From JANNAT01 sp031422555 (GTDB lineage: Bacteria; Pseudomonadota; Alphaproteobacteria; Rhodobacterales; Rhodobacteraceae), in contig JANPLZ010000098.1 of NCBI GenBank assembly GCA_031422555.1, forward strand, positions 1 through 9,224: 9,224 nucleotides of DNA, given 5' to 3'. Positions 1 through 6,651 of the stretch are shown here, piece after piece (position 1 is the first letter of the stretch; every line of letters starts with the position of its first letter). The translations under genes were made by a program, and so were the position numbers. The notes beneath the pieces were generated by a model. That model worked only from the letters and a program-made list of their open reading frames with translations, did no database searches and was not told where the DNA came from.

Positions 1-551
1 GGCGTGGAATAATACCATTGCGGCAACGGCTGCGGCGCGTTGCCAAGGCTGACAAACCACCCGGCCAGACCGATCTGGGCATGCAGCCACCCTATCGGCA
101 AGGCCACAGCGATCAGCAAGAAACACGCGATCATCAAATCGCGCGGGCTGCGCAGCCAGTTTGACAACAGCGGAATCAGCAGCAGCGCGATCATGTCAAA
201 CGGCAAAAACCACAGATGAATCGACGGGCCGATCAGCAGCGTAAACGGCTCTGACAACAGCGCAAAGGGTTCGTCCGACACCACTTCATAAACCACGCGG
301 TAAGCTGCACACCAAAACAGCCACGGGATGGCAATGCGTTTGGCGCGGGTGGCCCAAAAACCGGGGCCGCTGTTGCGCTGATACGATCCCATGCCCAAAA
401 ACGACGCAAGGATCAGAAACAACGCCAAGGCCGTATAGCCCACATCGGCATAAGGCGCGCGGGCGTGATCCCAGACGATGCCAAAGGCCGCGACGAATCG
501 CGCCAGATCCAAGGATCGTTTGTAGCCGGGTTTCTGCCCGCTTGGGGTCAT
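1..551 (-). CDS. Acyltransferase-3 family membrane protein, partial (C-terminus beyond window)
   Basis: Reading the minus strand from the ATG at 551 gives 183 residues that run off the left edge without a stop. The family (OafA/WecH-like acyltransferase 3) moves acyl groups onto sugars, lipids or other envelope molecules from within the inner membrane; the substrate cannot be told here. Visible signs: an N-terminal R18-x10-H29 pair inside RFVAAFGIVWDH, which matches the conserved Arg-x10-His of the family; a basic stretch RAKRIAIPW at 69-77; and HLWFL at 112-116, a recurrent motif in these proteins. Hydrophobic segments lie near 19-29, 39-54, 73-90, 111-129 and 138-155, so about five of the usual ten helices are present. 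An in-frame stop lies about 14 codons upstream, and 551 is the first ATG after it. The ribosome site is weak (only GGA nearby). It is divergent from serS, with no functional link evident. Confidence 0.82.
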   Translation of the reverse strand, partial: MTPSGQKPGYKRSLDLARFVAAFGIVWDHARAPYADVGYTALALFLILASFLGMGSYQRNSGPGFWATRAKRIAIPWLFWCAAYRVVYEVVSDEPFALLSEPFTLLIGPSIHLWFLPFDMIALLLIPLLSNWLRSPRDLMIACFLLIAVALPIGWLHAQIGLAGWFVSLGNAPQPLPQWYYST

Positions 552-734
552 GCCACTGTCCAGTCTGGGGCAGCCGTCGGTTTACCGCATTTTGGCAGTG
601 CGACAAAGCCCCAGATGCGGAAACGGTGCGTTTCACCAATGCACTGTGGCAGTCACCGCCGCCTTGCCAAACCCTTCCCCCGGCCCGTCAAATCGGGCAT
701 AACGCCGCCAAACCTTTGGTAAATGAGGCCCGCC
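552..734. other. Divergent intergenic spacer (acyltransferase / serS)
   Basis: These 183 bp separate two divergently read starts and must hold promoters for both. I see no convincing coding sequence. A 7-bp inverted repeat, CTGGGGC at 565-571 and GCCCCAG at 608-614, brackets a 36-nt interval; it is too loosely spaced to be called a terminator or riboswitch. No T-box-like or other known leader for an aminoacyl-tRNA synthetase was recognised. The best sigma-70-like candidate for serS is listed separately. Confidence 0.5.
664..693 (+). promoter_or_regulatory. Weak candidate sigma-70-type promoter for serS
   Basis: TTGCCA at 664-669 matches five of six bases of the -35 consensus. TCAAAT at 688-693, after an 18-bp spacer, matches four of six of the -10 consensus. 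This would place the transcript start about 35 bp before the serS ATG. Such matches turn up by chance, so it is only the best candidate seen in the spacer. Confidence 0.22.
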
Positions 735-2024
735 ATGCACGACATCCGCACCATCCGCGAAAATCCGGCTGCTTTTGATGCAGGACTGGCACGCCGGGGG
801 TTGCAAGGTTTGTCGGTTGACGTTCTGCGGGTCGATGCCGCACGCCGCCACGCGATCAAAGCGGCGGAAGACGGTGCCGCCCAGCTTAACGGTCTTAGCA
901 AACAGGCCGGGGCCGCAAAAGCCGCAGGGGATACCGGGGCGTTTGACACCATCCGACAAGGGATCGCCACCCGCAAGGCGTTGATTGCCGAACAAGAAAG
1001 CCATGCCAGACAGTTGGATGCTGATTTGCAAAACCTTTTGCTAACCATCCCAAACCTGCCGCTGGATCAGGTTCCCGACGGCGCGGATGAGGCGGGCAAT
1101 GTCGAGGTGAAACGTTGGGGCAGTCCGCGCGATTTCAACTTCACCCCGCGCGAACATTACGAAATTGCAGGCGCAATGCCCGGCCTTGATTTTCCCACCG
1201 CCGCCAAACTGTCGGGCGCGCGGTTTGTGGTGCTGCGCGGCGCGATGATCCGTCTGCACCGCGCCTTGGGGCAATTCATGCTGGACACCCATATCGACCA
1301 GCACGGCCTGACCGAAATGTGGACGCCGGTTCTGGTCAAGGAAGACGCGATGATTGGCACCAACCAGTTGCCAAAATTCGCCGAAGACAGCTATCAGACC
1401 ACCAACGGCTGGTGGCTGATCCCAACCGCCGAAGTGACGCTGACAAATTCTGTGGCCAACGACATTCTGGACGCCGCCACCCTGCCCTTGCGGATGACCG
1501 CGCTGACCCAGTGTTTCCGCTCGGAAGCGGGTTCTGCGGGGCGCGACACCGCCGGTATGCTGCGCCAGCATCAGTTTGAAAAGGTGGAAATGGTGACGAT
1601 TTGCACGCCCGATCAGGCCTTGGCCGAGCATGACCGCATGACCGCTTGCGCCGAGGCGATACTTGAGGCGTTGAACATCCCCTATCGCCGCATGGTTCTT
1701 TGCACCGGCGACATGGGGTTCGGCGCACAGAAAACCCATGACCTTGAGGCATGGATGCCCGGCCAGAACAAATACCGCGAAATATCATCGGTCTCCACCT
1801 GCGGCACGTTTCAGGCCCGCCGGATGAACGCGCGGTTCAAGGTGGCGGGTGGCAAGCCCGACTATGTGGCCACCCTGAACGGATCGGGTCTGGCCGTTGG
1901 GCGCTGTTTGATTGCGGTGCTGGAAAACGGCCAACAAAGCGATGGCTCGATTGATCTGCCAATCGCGTTACATCCTTATCTGGGCGGAAAAGTCCGGGTC
2001 ACGGCTGCGGGAGAACTGGTATGA
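735..2024 (+). CDS. serS: Seryl-tRNA synthetase (class II)
   Basis: The enzyme charges tRNA-Ser (and tRNA-Sec where present) with serine in the cytoplasm. At 429 residues it has the usual bacterial length. Residues 1 to about 100 form the N-terminal region that makes the antiparallel coiled-coil arm gripping the tRNA long variable arm. The rest is the class II catalytic core: the serine-binding TAE at 231-233, motif 2 as FRSEAGSAGRD at 261-271 continuing to RQHQFEKVEM, and motif 3 as NGSGLAVGR at 382-390. The start is set at 735 (MHDIRTIRENP, a typical SerRS beginning) rather than the in-frame ATG at 723, because GAGG at 725-728 sits 6 nt before 735. Residue 273 is Ala in DTAGMLRQHQF, where many SerRS have Arg (DTRG). 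The stop overlaps the start of the next gene, so the two are probably co-transcribed. Confidence 0.98.
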   Translation: MHDIRTIRENPAAFDAGLARRGLQGLSVDVLRVDAARRHAIKAAEDGAAQLNGLSKQAGAAKAAGDTGAFDTIRQGIATRKALIAEQESHARQLDADLQNLLLTIPNLPLDQVPDGADEAGNVEVKRWGSPRDFNFTPREHYEIAGAMPGLDFPTAAKLSGARFVVLRGAMIRLHRALGQFMLDTHIDQHGLTEMWTPVLVKEDAMIGTNQLPKFAEDSYQTTNGWWLIPTAEVTLTNSVANDILDAATLPLRMTALTQCFRSEAGSAGRDTAGMLRQHQFEKVEMVTICTPDQALAEHDRMTACAEAILEALNIPYRRMVLCTGDMGFGAQKTHDLEAWMPGQNKYREISSVSTCGTFQARRMNARFKVAGGKPDYVATLNGSGLAVGRCLIAVLENGQQSDGSIDLPIALHPYLGGKVRVTAAGELV

Positions 2025-2737
2025 TCTTATCTGGACGAAACGGCGCTGGCATGATGGCCGCAGGGATCATTGCCTTCGGGCTGGCACCAATTTTCGCGCC
2101 GCCGTTTACCGGCTATGATCCGGCGATCTTTCCGGTGGTCATCGCGCGCCCGGCCATCCAGCCCGCAGGATATGCCTTTGCGATCTGGGGGCTGATCTAT
2201 GGCTGGCTGGCGCTGCACGGCGCGATGGCGGTGTTTGCGCGGGCCGATCACAGCGATTGGCAGGCGCACCGGGTCTGGTTGACGGTTTCGGTTTTGCTGG
2301 GGGCGGGATGGCTGTTTATCGCGCCCTATTATCCCATTCTGGCGACTGTGGTGATCCTTATCATGGCGGCCACCGCCTGGGCTGCGTTCCTGACAGCCCC
2401 AACGCAGCCCGACCGCTGGATGCTGTCCGCACCGCTGGCGATCTACGCGGGCTGGCTGACGGCGGCCTGTTCGGTATCAACCGGGGTGGTGCTTGCGGGT
2501 TACGGTTGGCTTTCAGATACGGCGGCGGCCTTGACGATGCTGGGGGTGGTTCTGGCGGGCGCGATCTATATCCAGTCGCGCAAACCCGCGATGCCGGTCT
2601 ATGGCGCCACGGTGGTTTGGGCAATTGTTGGCATTCTGGTGGTGAACTGGGCCGACAACCCAACCGTGGCCTATGCGGCGGTGGCGGGGGCCGCGATCAT
2701 GGCTGCATCAACAGCGGTTTTCGTGCGGAGGCGCTGA
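2021..2737 (+). CDS. TspO/MBR-like polytopic membrane protein
   Basis: This 238-residue, strongly hydrophobic protein has about seven or eight predicted membrane helices (near 12-28, 50-71, 85-101, 104-125, 136-160, 167-184, 194-210 and 214-234) and an Arg-rich end (RRR) likely on the cytoplasmic side. PAGYAFAIWGLIYGWL at 48-63 resembles the 'P-x-x-FAIWGLIY' signature of a TspO/MBR-related group of bacterial membrane proteins. It is longer than classic five-helix TspO (about 160 residues), so it is at best a distant relative. Classic TspO proteins bind tetrapyrroles and modulate photosynthesis genes in Rhodobacter; whether this one does is unknown. The ATG at 2021 overlaps the serS stop (ATGA), and GGGAG at 2009-2013 gives a good ribosome site 7 nt upstream, so translation is likely coupled to serS. 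Function is not assigned. Confidence 0.85.
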   Translation: MILSGRNGAGMMAAGIIAFGLAPIFAPPFTGYDPAIFPVVIARPAIQPAGYAFAIWGLIYGWLALHGAMAVFARADHSDWQAHRVWLTVSVLLGAGWLFIAPYYPILATVVILIMAATAWAAFLTAPTQPDRWMLSAPLAIYAGWLTAACSVSTGVVLAGYGWLSDTAAALTMLGVVLAGAIYIQSRKPAMPVYGATVVWAIVGILVVNWADNPTVAYAAVAGAAIMAASTAVFVRRR

Positions 2738-2755
2738 ACTTTGCACCACGGCTGC

Positions 2756-2776
2756 CGGGGAGTTTCACACTCCCCG
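2756..2776. terminator. Hairpin 1 after the tspO-like gene
   Basis: CGGGGAGT at 2756-2763 pairs with ACTCCCCG at 2769-2776 across a 5-nt loop (TTCAC), giving a perfect 8-bp GC-rich stem 18 bp after the stop at 2737. There is no U-tract directly after it, so it is not a canonical intrinsic terminator on its own. It may act together with the next hairpin, either in termination or in 3'-end protection. Confidence 0.45.
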
Positions 2777-2777
2777 C

Positions 2778-2803
2778 ACGGCAATTGTCACGACAATTGC
2801 CGT
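2778..2803. terminator. Hairpin 2, possible bidirectional terminator
   Basis: ACGGCAATTGT at 2778-2788 pairs with ACAATTGCCGT at 2793-2803 around a CACG tetraloop, a perfect 11-bp stem. It begins 1 bp after hairpin 1. On the plus strand it is followed by TTTCCCC, a poor U-tract, and T5 appears only at 2820-2824. On the minus strand no T-run follows. The perfect symmetry and convergent location suggest a termination or transcript-end structure working in both directions, but efficiency cannot be judged. Confidence 0.5.
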
Positions 2804-2863
2804 TTCCCCTTGTGGGATATTTTTGAACAGATGAAGCGCAAATTTTAGCTAAATTGTCTGGCT

Positions 2864-4336
2864 TCAGTCCTTTTTCACCGGATTGCCGATGTGTTTGCGC
2901 AACCGACTGGGGGTGTGGAATTTCGGGTTGCGGAACGGGTTCTTATCGGCCTGGCTGCGGAAGGTCAGCCGGATCGGCGTGCCGGGCATATCGAAATGTT
3001 CGCGAAGGCCATTCACCAGATAGCGCCGATAGCTGTCGGCCAATTCATCCGGGTGGCTGCACATCACGATAAACCCCGGTGGGCGCTGTTTTACTTGCGT
3101 CATATAGCGCAGCTTGATCCGCTTGCCGCCCGGCGCCGGTGGCGGATGCGCTTCGGTCATCGCCCCCAGCCATGTGTTCAGCCGGTTGGTGGTGATGCGG
3201 CGGTTCCACACATCATGGGCAGAACGGATCGCATCGTGCAAACGGTCCAGCCCCCGGCCGGTTTTGCCCGAGACCGTGATCAAGGGCGCACCCCGCAACT
3301 GCGGCAAAGACCGCTCGAACATCTCTTTCAATTCGGCCAGCTTTTCCTGTTTCTCGCCTTCCAGATCCCATTTGTTGACCGCAATCACCACAGCCCGGCC
3401 TTCGGTTTCGGCGAAATCCGCGATGCGCAGATCCTGCACTTCGAACGGGATGTTTACATCCAAAAGCACCACCACGACTTCGGCAAAGCGCACAGCACGG
3501 ATGCCATCCGACACCGACAGTTTTTCCAGTTTTTCCGAAATCCGCGCCTTTTTACGCATGCCTGCGGTATCGAAAATCCGGATCGGGGTGCCCTGCCAAT
3601 CGGCGCGCACCGAAATGGCATCGCGGGTGATGCCCGGCTCTGGCCCGGTCAACAGGCGGTCATAGCCCAGAATCTTGTTGATCAGCGTGGACTTGCCCGC
3701 ATTGGGCCGCCCGATAACAGCGATTTGCAACGGGCGTTTGTCAGATGGTTTATAGGCGTCAACGTCGGCTTCAACCTCGGCGTCTGCTTCGGACACGTCC
3801 AGATCGGTCAAGGGCGTGTTCTCAGCTTCTCGCGCGGCAAATTCACCGACCAAGGGGCGCAGCAGATGGTAAAGATCATCCATCCCCTCGCCGTGTTCGG
3901 CGGACATGCGGATCGGCTCGCCCAGACCCAGCGACCAGCCTTCGATGGCACCGCCGTCACCGGCGCGGCCTTCGGCTTTGTTCACGCCCAAAATCACCCG
4001 CGCGCCTTTTTTGCGCAAAATATCGGCGAACACCAGATCGGACGGGGTCACGCCGACGCGGCCATCCATCAAGAACAGGCTGACATCGGCCATATCGACC
4101 GCGCGTTCGGTCAACCGCCGCATCCGGCCTTGCAGCGAATCGTCGGTGACCTCTTCCAACCCTGCGGTATCAATCACCGTAAAGCGCATGTCGTGCAGCT
4201 TTGCCTCGCCCTCACGCAGATCGCGGGTCACGCCGGGCTGATCATCGACCAGCGCCAGACGGCGGCCGACAAGGCGGTTGAACAGCGTGGATTTGCCCAC
4301 ATTCGGGCGGCCAACGATGGCGAGGGTAAAGCTCAT
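2864..4336 (-). CDS. der: Ribosome biogenesis GTPase Der (EngA)
   Basis: Der is an essential GTPase with two tandem G domains that binds the 50S precursor and helps its late maturation. All its parts are visible in 490 residues, in the normal range. G domain 1 has GRPNVGKS at 9-16, DTAG at 56-59 and NKAE at 119-122. An acidic linker spans about 165-198. G domain 2 has GRPNAGKS at 209-216, DTAG at 256-259, NKWD at 321-324 and SGK at 356-358. A C-terminal KH-like domain covers about 380-463 and a basic tail ends in KKD. The G4 motif of domain 1 carries Glu instead of the usual Asp (NKxD). The ATG at 4336 starts exactly where the family does (MSFTLAIVGRPNVGKS); the ribosome site is poor (only GGA within the repeated CGGACCCC). 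It is the last gene of the minus-strand cluster, 73 bp after the BamB-like gene. Confidence 0.98.
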   Translation of the reverse strand: MSFTLAIVGRPNVGKSTLFNRLVGRRLALVDDQPGVTRDLREGEAKLHDMRFTVIDTAGLEEVTDDSLQGRMRRLTERAVDMADVSLFLMDGRVGVTPSDLVFADILRKKGARVILGVNKAEGRAGDGGAIEGWSLGLGEPIRMSAEHGEGMDDLYHLLRPLVGEFAAREAENTPLTDLDVSEADAEVEADVDAYKPSDKRPLQIAVIGRPNAGKSTLINKILGYDRLLTGPEPGITRDAISVRADWQGTPIRIFDTAGMRKKARISEKLEKLSVSDGIRAVRFAEVVVVLLDVNIPFEVQDLRIADFAETEGRAVVIAVNKWDLEGEKQEKLAELKEMFERSLPQLRGAPLITVSGKTGRGLDRLHDAIRSAHDVWNRRITTNRLNTWLGAMTEAHPPPAPGGKRIKLRYMTQVKQRPPGFIVMCSHPDELADSYRRYLVNGLREHFDMPGTPIRLTFRSQADKNPFRNPKFHTPSRLRKHIGNPVKKD

Positions 4337-4340
4337 ATCA

Positions 4341-4375
4341 GGGGTCCGTTCGGGGGTCCGGCAATTTGGGGTCCG
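4341..4375. repeat. Three direct copies of GGGGTCCG upstream of der
   Basis: GGGGTCCG occurs at 4341-4348, 4353-4360 and 4368-4375, spaced 12 and 15 bp apart, in the short spacer just before the der start. Read in the direction of der the unit is CGGACCCC. The copy nearest der supplies the only GGA available as a ribosome site. It could be a chance product of GC-rich sequence, a small operator array, or a source of RNA structure in the leader. Confidence 0.5.
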
Positions 4376-4409
4376 GGTTCAGAAGCGTTCCCCTTACACC
4401 CGCCTGCCC

Positions 4410-5765
4410 TTAACGGAAAGCGTGAAGTTGGCCGTTGCCGCCCACCACATACAGCAGCCCTTGCGCCAAGGCAGGGGCAGACGCCGCACCGCCCGGAATA
4501 TCGACCGAGGCCACCATAGCACCATTGGTCGGATCAAACAGCCGCAGCGCCCCATCGCTGGACGCGACCACAATGCGGCCCCCCGCCAGAACCGGGCCGT
4601 AATGGGCAAAGATCGCTTTGCGTTTCTTGGCCTTTTCCTTGACGAAATAGGGCATTTCCACCGACCAGATCACAGTCCCCGTGCCCGCATCCAGCCGCAC
4701 CAGACGCGCCTCATCATTGACCACAAACACTGATCCGCCCACCACCAAAGGCGGGTTCAGCGCCCCTTCATTGGCGGTCCAGATGCGCATGCCGGTGGCG
4801 GCATCAATGGCCACCGTGCGGCCCGCGGCAGTGCCTGCATAGATCACCCCGCCCGCAATCACCGGATCACCGGTGATATCGCCGACAATGGCATAAGCGC
4901 GGCCCAGCCGTTTGCCCGCCACCGCCGCACCCCAGGCCCGTTCGCCGCCGTCTTTGGCCACGGCGGCGATTTCACCGCTGGCAAAGGGGAAATACACTTC
5001 GCCGTCGCCAACTGCGGGCGATGACGCGCCGATCATGCCGCTGGCCGCAGGCGTGCCCGGCACTTGCCACAAGATGCGACCGGTATCCACCGCCACCGCC
5101 GCCGCCGAACCGTCACGGCCCACCGCGTAGACCGCGCCACCATCGACCGCTGGCGCGCCGGTCAGCGGTGCATCCAGCCGCTGACGCCACAAAACCGCGC
5201 CCGATGCGGCATCCAGCGCTACCAATTCGCCGTAACCGGTGGTCGCAAACACCCGGTTGCCCTGCACCGCCAGACCACCGCCCGACACATCGCCGCCGCG
5301 GTCAAAATCGGCGGTCAGATCAACGCTCCACTGTGCGGCACCCGATGTGGTCACGGCCGTCAGCCGCGCACCTGAATCCATCGCAAACACCCGGCCACCC
5401 GATACCACCGGCGAGGCCGACACCCGCTGCCGCTTGGAATTTCCTGCCCCGATATTGACGCTGAACACCCGGGCTGGATTGGCCGACAGGCTGGCATTGG
5501 GGGCAGAGTGCCGCGCGTTGCCGCCCCGGTGCGACCAGTCTGCCAGCGATTGTGCGCCACCAACCGCGATGGGCACGGCGGTATTTTCAACCCGGTCGGG
5601 CGGTGCCACCGGGTTCGGCGCGCCTTCGATTGGCAGCGATGCCTCCAGCGGCGCGCGCACCGGAAACCGCTCTCCCTGCAAGATCACGTCTTTTTCACAG
5701 GCCGCCAAAAGGCCGCACAGAACCAGCCCGCTGGCCACAGATTTGATCGCCATTTTGCCCGCCAT
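4410..5765 (-). CDS. bamB: BamB-like PQQ-repeat beta-propeller lipoprotein
   Basis: BamB is a lipoprotein of the BAM complex that inserts beta-barrel proteins into the outer membrane. Counting from the ATG at 5765 gives 451 residues. A lipoprotein signal peptide ends in LLAAC with the lipidated Cys at 23; Glu at +2 (CEKD) agrees with outer-membrane sorting. PQQ-type blades repeat along the chain, each with a 'G-x-L-x-A-L-D-x-x-T/S-G-x-x-x-W' core, for example GELVALDAASGAVLW and ARLVRLDAGTGTVIW, with further copies at RTVAIDAATGMRIW and ALRLFDPTNG. The start is not certain: ATG 5753 would also leave a workable signal peptide, neither has a clear ribosome site, and the frame stays open to a TTG at 5825. 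The gene order YfgM-like, this gene, der is that of E. coli and supports BamB over a dehydrogenase; the protein lacks the N-terminal region of quinoprotein dehydrogenases. Confidence 0.88.
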   Translation of the reverse strand: MAGKMAIKSVASGLVLCGLLAACEKDVILQGERFPVRAPLEASLPIEGAPNPVAPPDRVENTAVPIAVGGAQSLADWSHRGGNARHSAPNASLSANPARVFSVNIGAGNSKRQRVSASPVVSGGRVFAMDSGARLTAVTTSGAAQWSVDLTADFDRGGDVSGGGLAVQGNRVFATTGYGELVALDAASGAVLWRQRLDAPLTGAPAVDGGAVYAVGRDGSAAAVAVDTGRILWQVPGTPAASGMIGASSPAVGDGEVYFPFASGEIAAVAKDGGERAWGAAVAGKRLGRAYAIVGDITGDPVIAGGVIYAGTAAGRTVAIDAATGMRIWTANEGALNPPLVVGGSVFVVNDEARLVRLDAGTGTVIWSVEMPYFVKEKAKKRKAIFAHYGPVLAGGRIVVASSDGALRLFDPTNGAMVASVDIPGGAASAPALAQGLLYVVGGNGQLHAFR

Positions 5766-5865
5766 GTTCACTGCACCGGTCCCAAAAATCGCCCGTCCTT
5801 TACCAAAACCCGCCAATCGCCCCAAACATCCGCCGCAGAAATCCGCCGCAGAAATCCGCCCCGGC
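5766..5865. other. Spacer between the YfgM-like and BamB-like genes
   Basis: This 100-bp gap lies within the presumed operon. It begins, in the reading direction, with a 13-bp tandem repeat (listed separately), then a stretch that remains open in the frame of the BamB-like gene back to a TTG at 5825. No clear promoter or terminator was seen. Confidence 0.4.
5828..5860. repeat. 13-bp tandem repeat, about 2.5 copies
   Basis: The unit ATCCGCCGCAGAA is present perfectly at 5828-5840 and 5841-5853 and partly (ATCCGCC) at 5854-5860. It lies 5 bp beyond the stop codon of the YfgM-like gene in the reading direction. A 13-bp unit would shift frame if copied within a gene, which fits its non-coding position. 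It is likely a slippage product. Confidence 0.75.
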
Positions 5866-6534
5866 CTAACCCGCGCTGGCCGCTGGTGTTTGCTCGGGCA
5901 AGGTGCCCCCCAGCGCCGTAATCATCTGCCCGGCCCGCGCCCGCAGGCCTTGCGGGGCCTCTTGGTCTTGGATCAGCGCCGAGAACGCGGCAATCGCCTC
6001 ATCCGTTTTGCCCTCTTCGACCAGCAGATAGGCCAGTTGTTCGGCGGCCAGCGGACGGAACGCCGCGCCGGGGCCGGCGATGGCCTGCAACGCGGCGCGC
6101 CGGTCTGCAATCGCCATATCGGTGCCCGCGGCGATCACCCGGCGCAAGCTGGCCAGATCGCGGTAAAGCTGTGGCTGGGTTTTGTCCGCAATCAAGCCAT
6201 CCAGCGCCGCCAAAGCCCCGGCCTTGTCGGTCACCGGATCTGCCGCCAGCATCAGGGCTTTGAGCGAGATTTCACTGCCATCGGCCGGGATGGCCGCAAT
6301 CGCGGCTTTGCGGTCTTCGGGCGCGCCCAAATCCATCGCATCCAGCACCGCATCGCCAAAGCCCATGGCGCGGGCCTCGGCGCGGGCCTTTTGCCACTCG
6401 CTATAGGCCGCACCGCCCACAACACCCAACACCAGCACAAGCCCGATCCAGCCATATTTGCGAAAGATTGCAAACAGCCGGTCGCGGCGGACCTCTTCGG
6501 TTACTTCGTCGATAAAGCTGTCGTTATTGCTCAC
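5866..6534 (-). CDS. YfgM-like single-pass membrane TPR protein
   Basis: This is a 222-residue protein with a short cytoplasmic N-terminus rich in acidic and basic residues (1-27), one membrane helix (about 28-45, YGWIGLVLVLGVVGGAAY), then a helical, Ala-rich domain with TPR character, clearest at about 159-190 (AAEQLAYLLVEEGKTDEAIAAFSALI). This is the layout of YfgM, an inner-membrane ancillary SecYEG subunit that works with periplasmic chaperones in E. coli. The C-terminal tail is Pro/Ala-rich. The start is a GTG at 6534 (MSNNDSFIDEV), supported by GGAG 7 nt upstream. Position directly before the BamB-like gene and der matches E. coli, although the hisS that precedes yfgM there is absent here. 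The exact role in alphaproteobacteria is inferred from fold and context. Confidence 0.85.
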   Translation of the reverse strand: MSNNDSFIDEVTEEVRRDRLFAIFRKYGWIGLVLVLGVVGGAAYSEWQKARAEARAMGFGDAVLDAMDLGAPEDRKAAIAAIPADGSEISLKALMLAADPVTDKAGALAALDGLIADKTQPQLYRDLASLRRVIAAGTDMAIADRRAALQAIAGPGAAFRPLAAEQLAYLLVEEGKTDEAIAAFSALIQDQEAPQGLRARAGQMITALGGTLPEQTPAASAG

Positions 6535-6561
6535 GGGCGGTCTCCGATGTGTTGCACCCGT

Positions 6562-6589
6562 CTTACACGCAAGCCCCGCACCTTGCCAA
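6562..6589 (-). promoter_or_regulatory. Candidate promoter for the YfgM-BamB-Der unit
   Basis: On the minus strand TTGGCA (6589-6584) matches five of six -35 bases. TGTAAG (6567-6562), after a 16-bp spacer, matches four of six -10 bases. A transcript starting near 6555 would leave a short leader just before the GGAG and GTG start of the YfgM-like gene. The geometry is sensible, but the motif match alone is weak evidence. Confidence 0.3.
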
Positions 6590-6651
6590 GGCCCGCGCCG
6601 CCGTCACCCAAAAACAGGCGGCGCAGCGCGGCGCGTCTGGTGGCGCGTATC

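Larger units (their letters stand above)
2738..2863. other. Convergent intergenic spacer with stacked hairpins
   Basis: This spacer lies between the ends of the tspO-like gene (plus) and der (minus). It contains two adjacent hairpins (listed separately), then a T5 run at 2820-2824, then an AT-rich stretch with the perfect 10-bp palindrome TTTAGCTAAA at 2844-2853. No coding sequence is seen. The position suggests transcription termination for both converging operons. Confidence 0.6.

Noticed and set aside
565..614. Inverted repeat upstream of serS as a riboswitch or T-box leader
   Set aside because: The stem is only 7 bp with a 36-nt interval, no terminator follows, and none of the conserved T-box sequence is seen.
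286..639. 117-codon minus-strand frame near the left end
   Set aside because: It overlaps the acyltransferase in another frame; only the frame starting at 551 shows membrane helices and the R-x10-H and HLWFL motifs.
2891..4519. Long open frame (542 codons) on the plus strand covering the whole of der
   Set aside because: It is exactly antisense to a fully recognisable Der protein. The open frame follows from GC-rich third positions, and its translation, rich in His, Gln and Arg, resembles no family.
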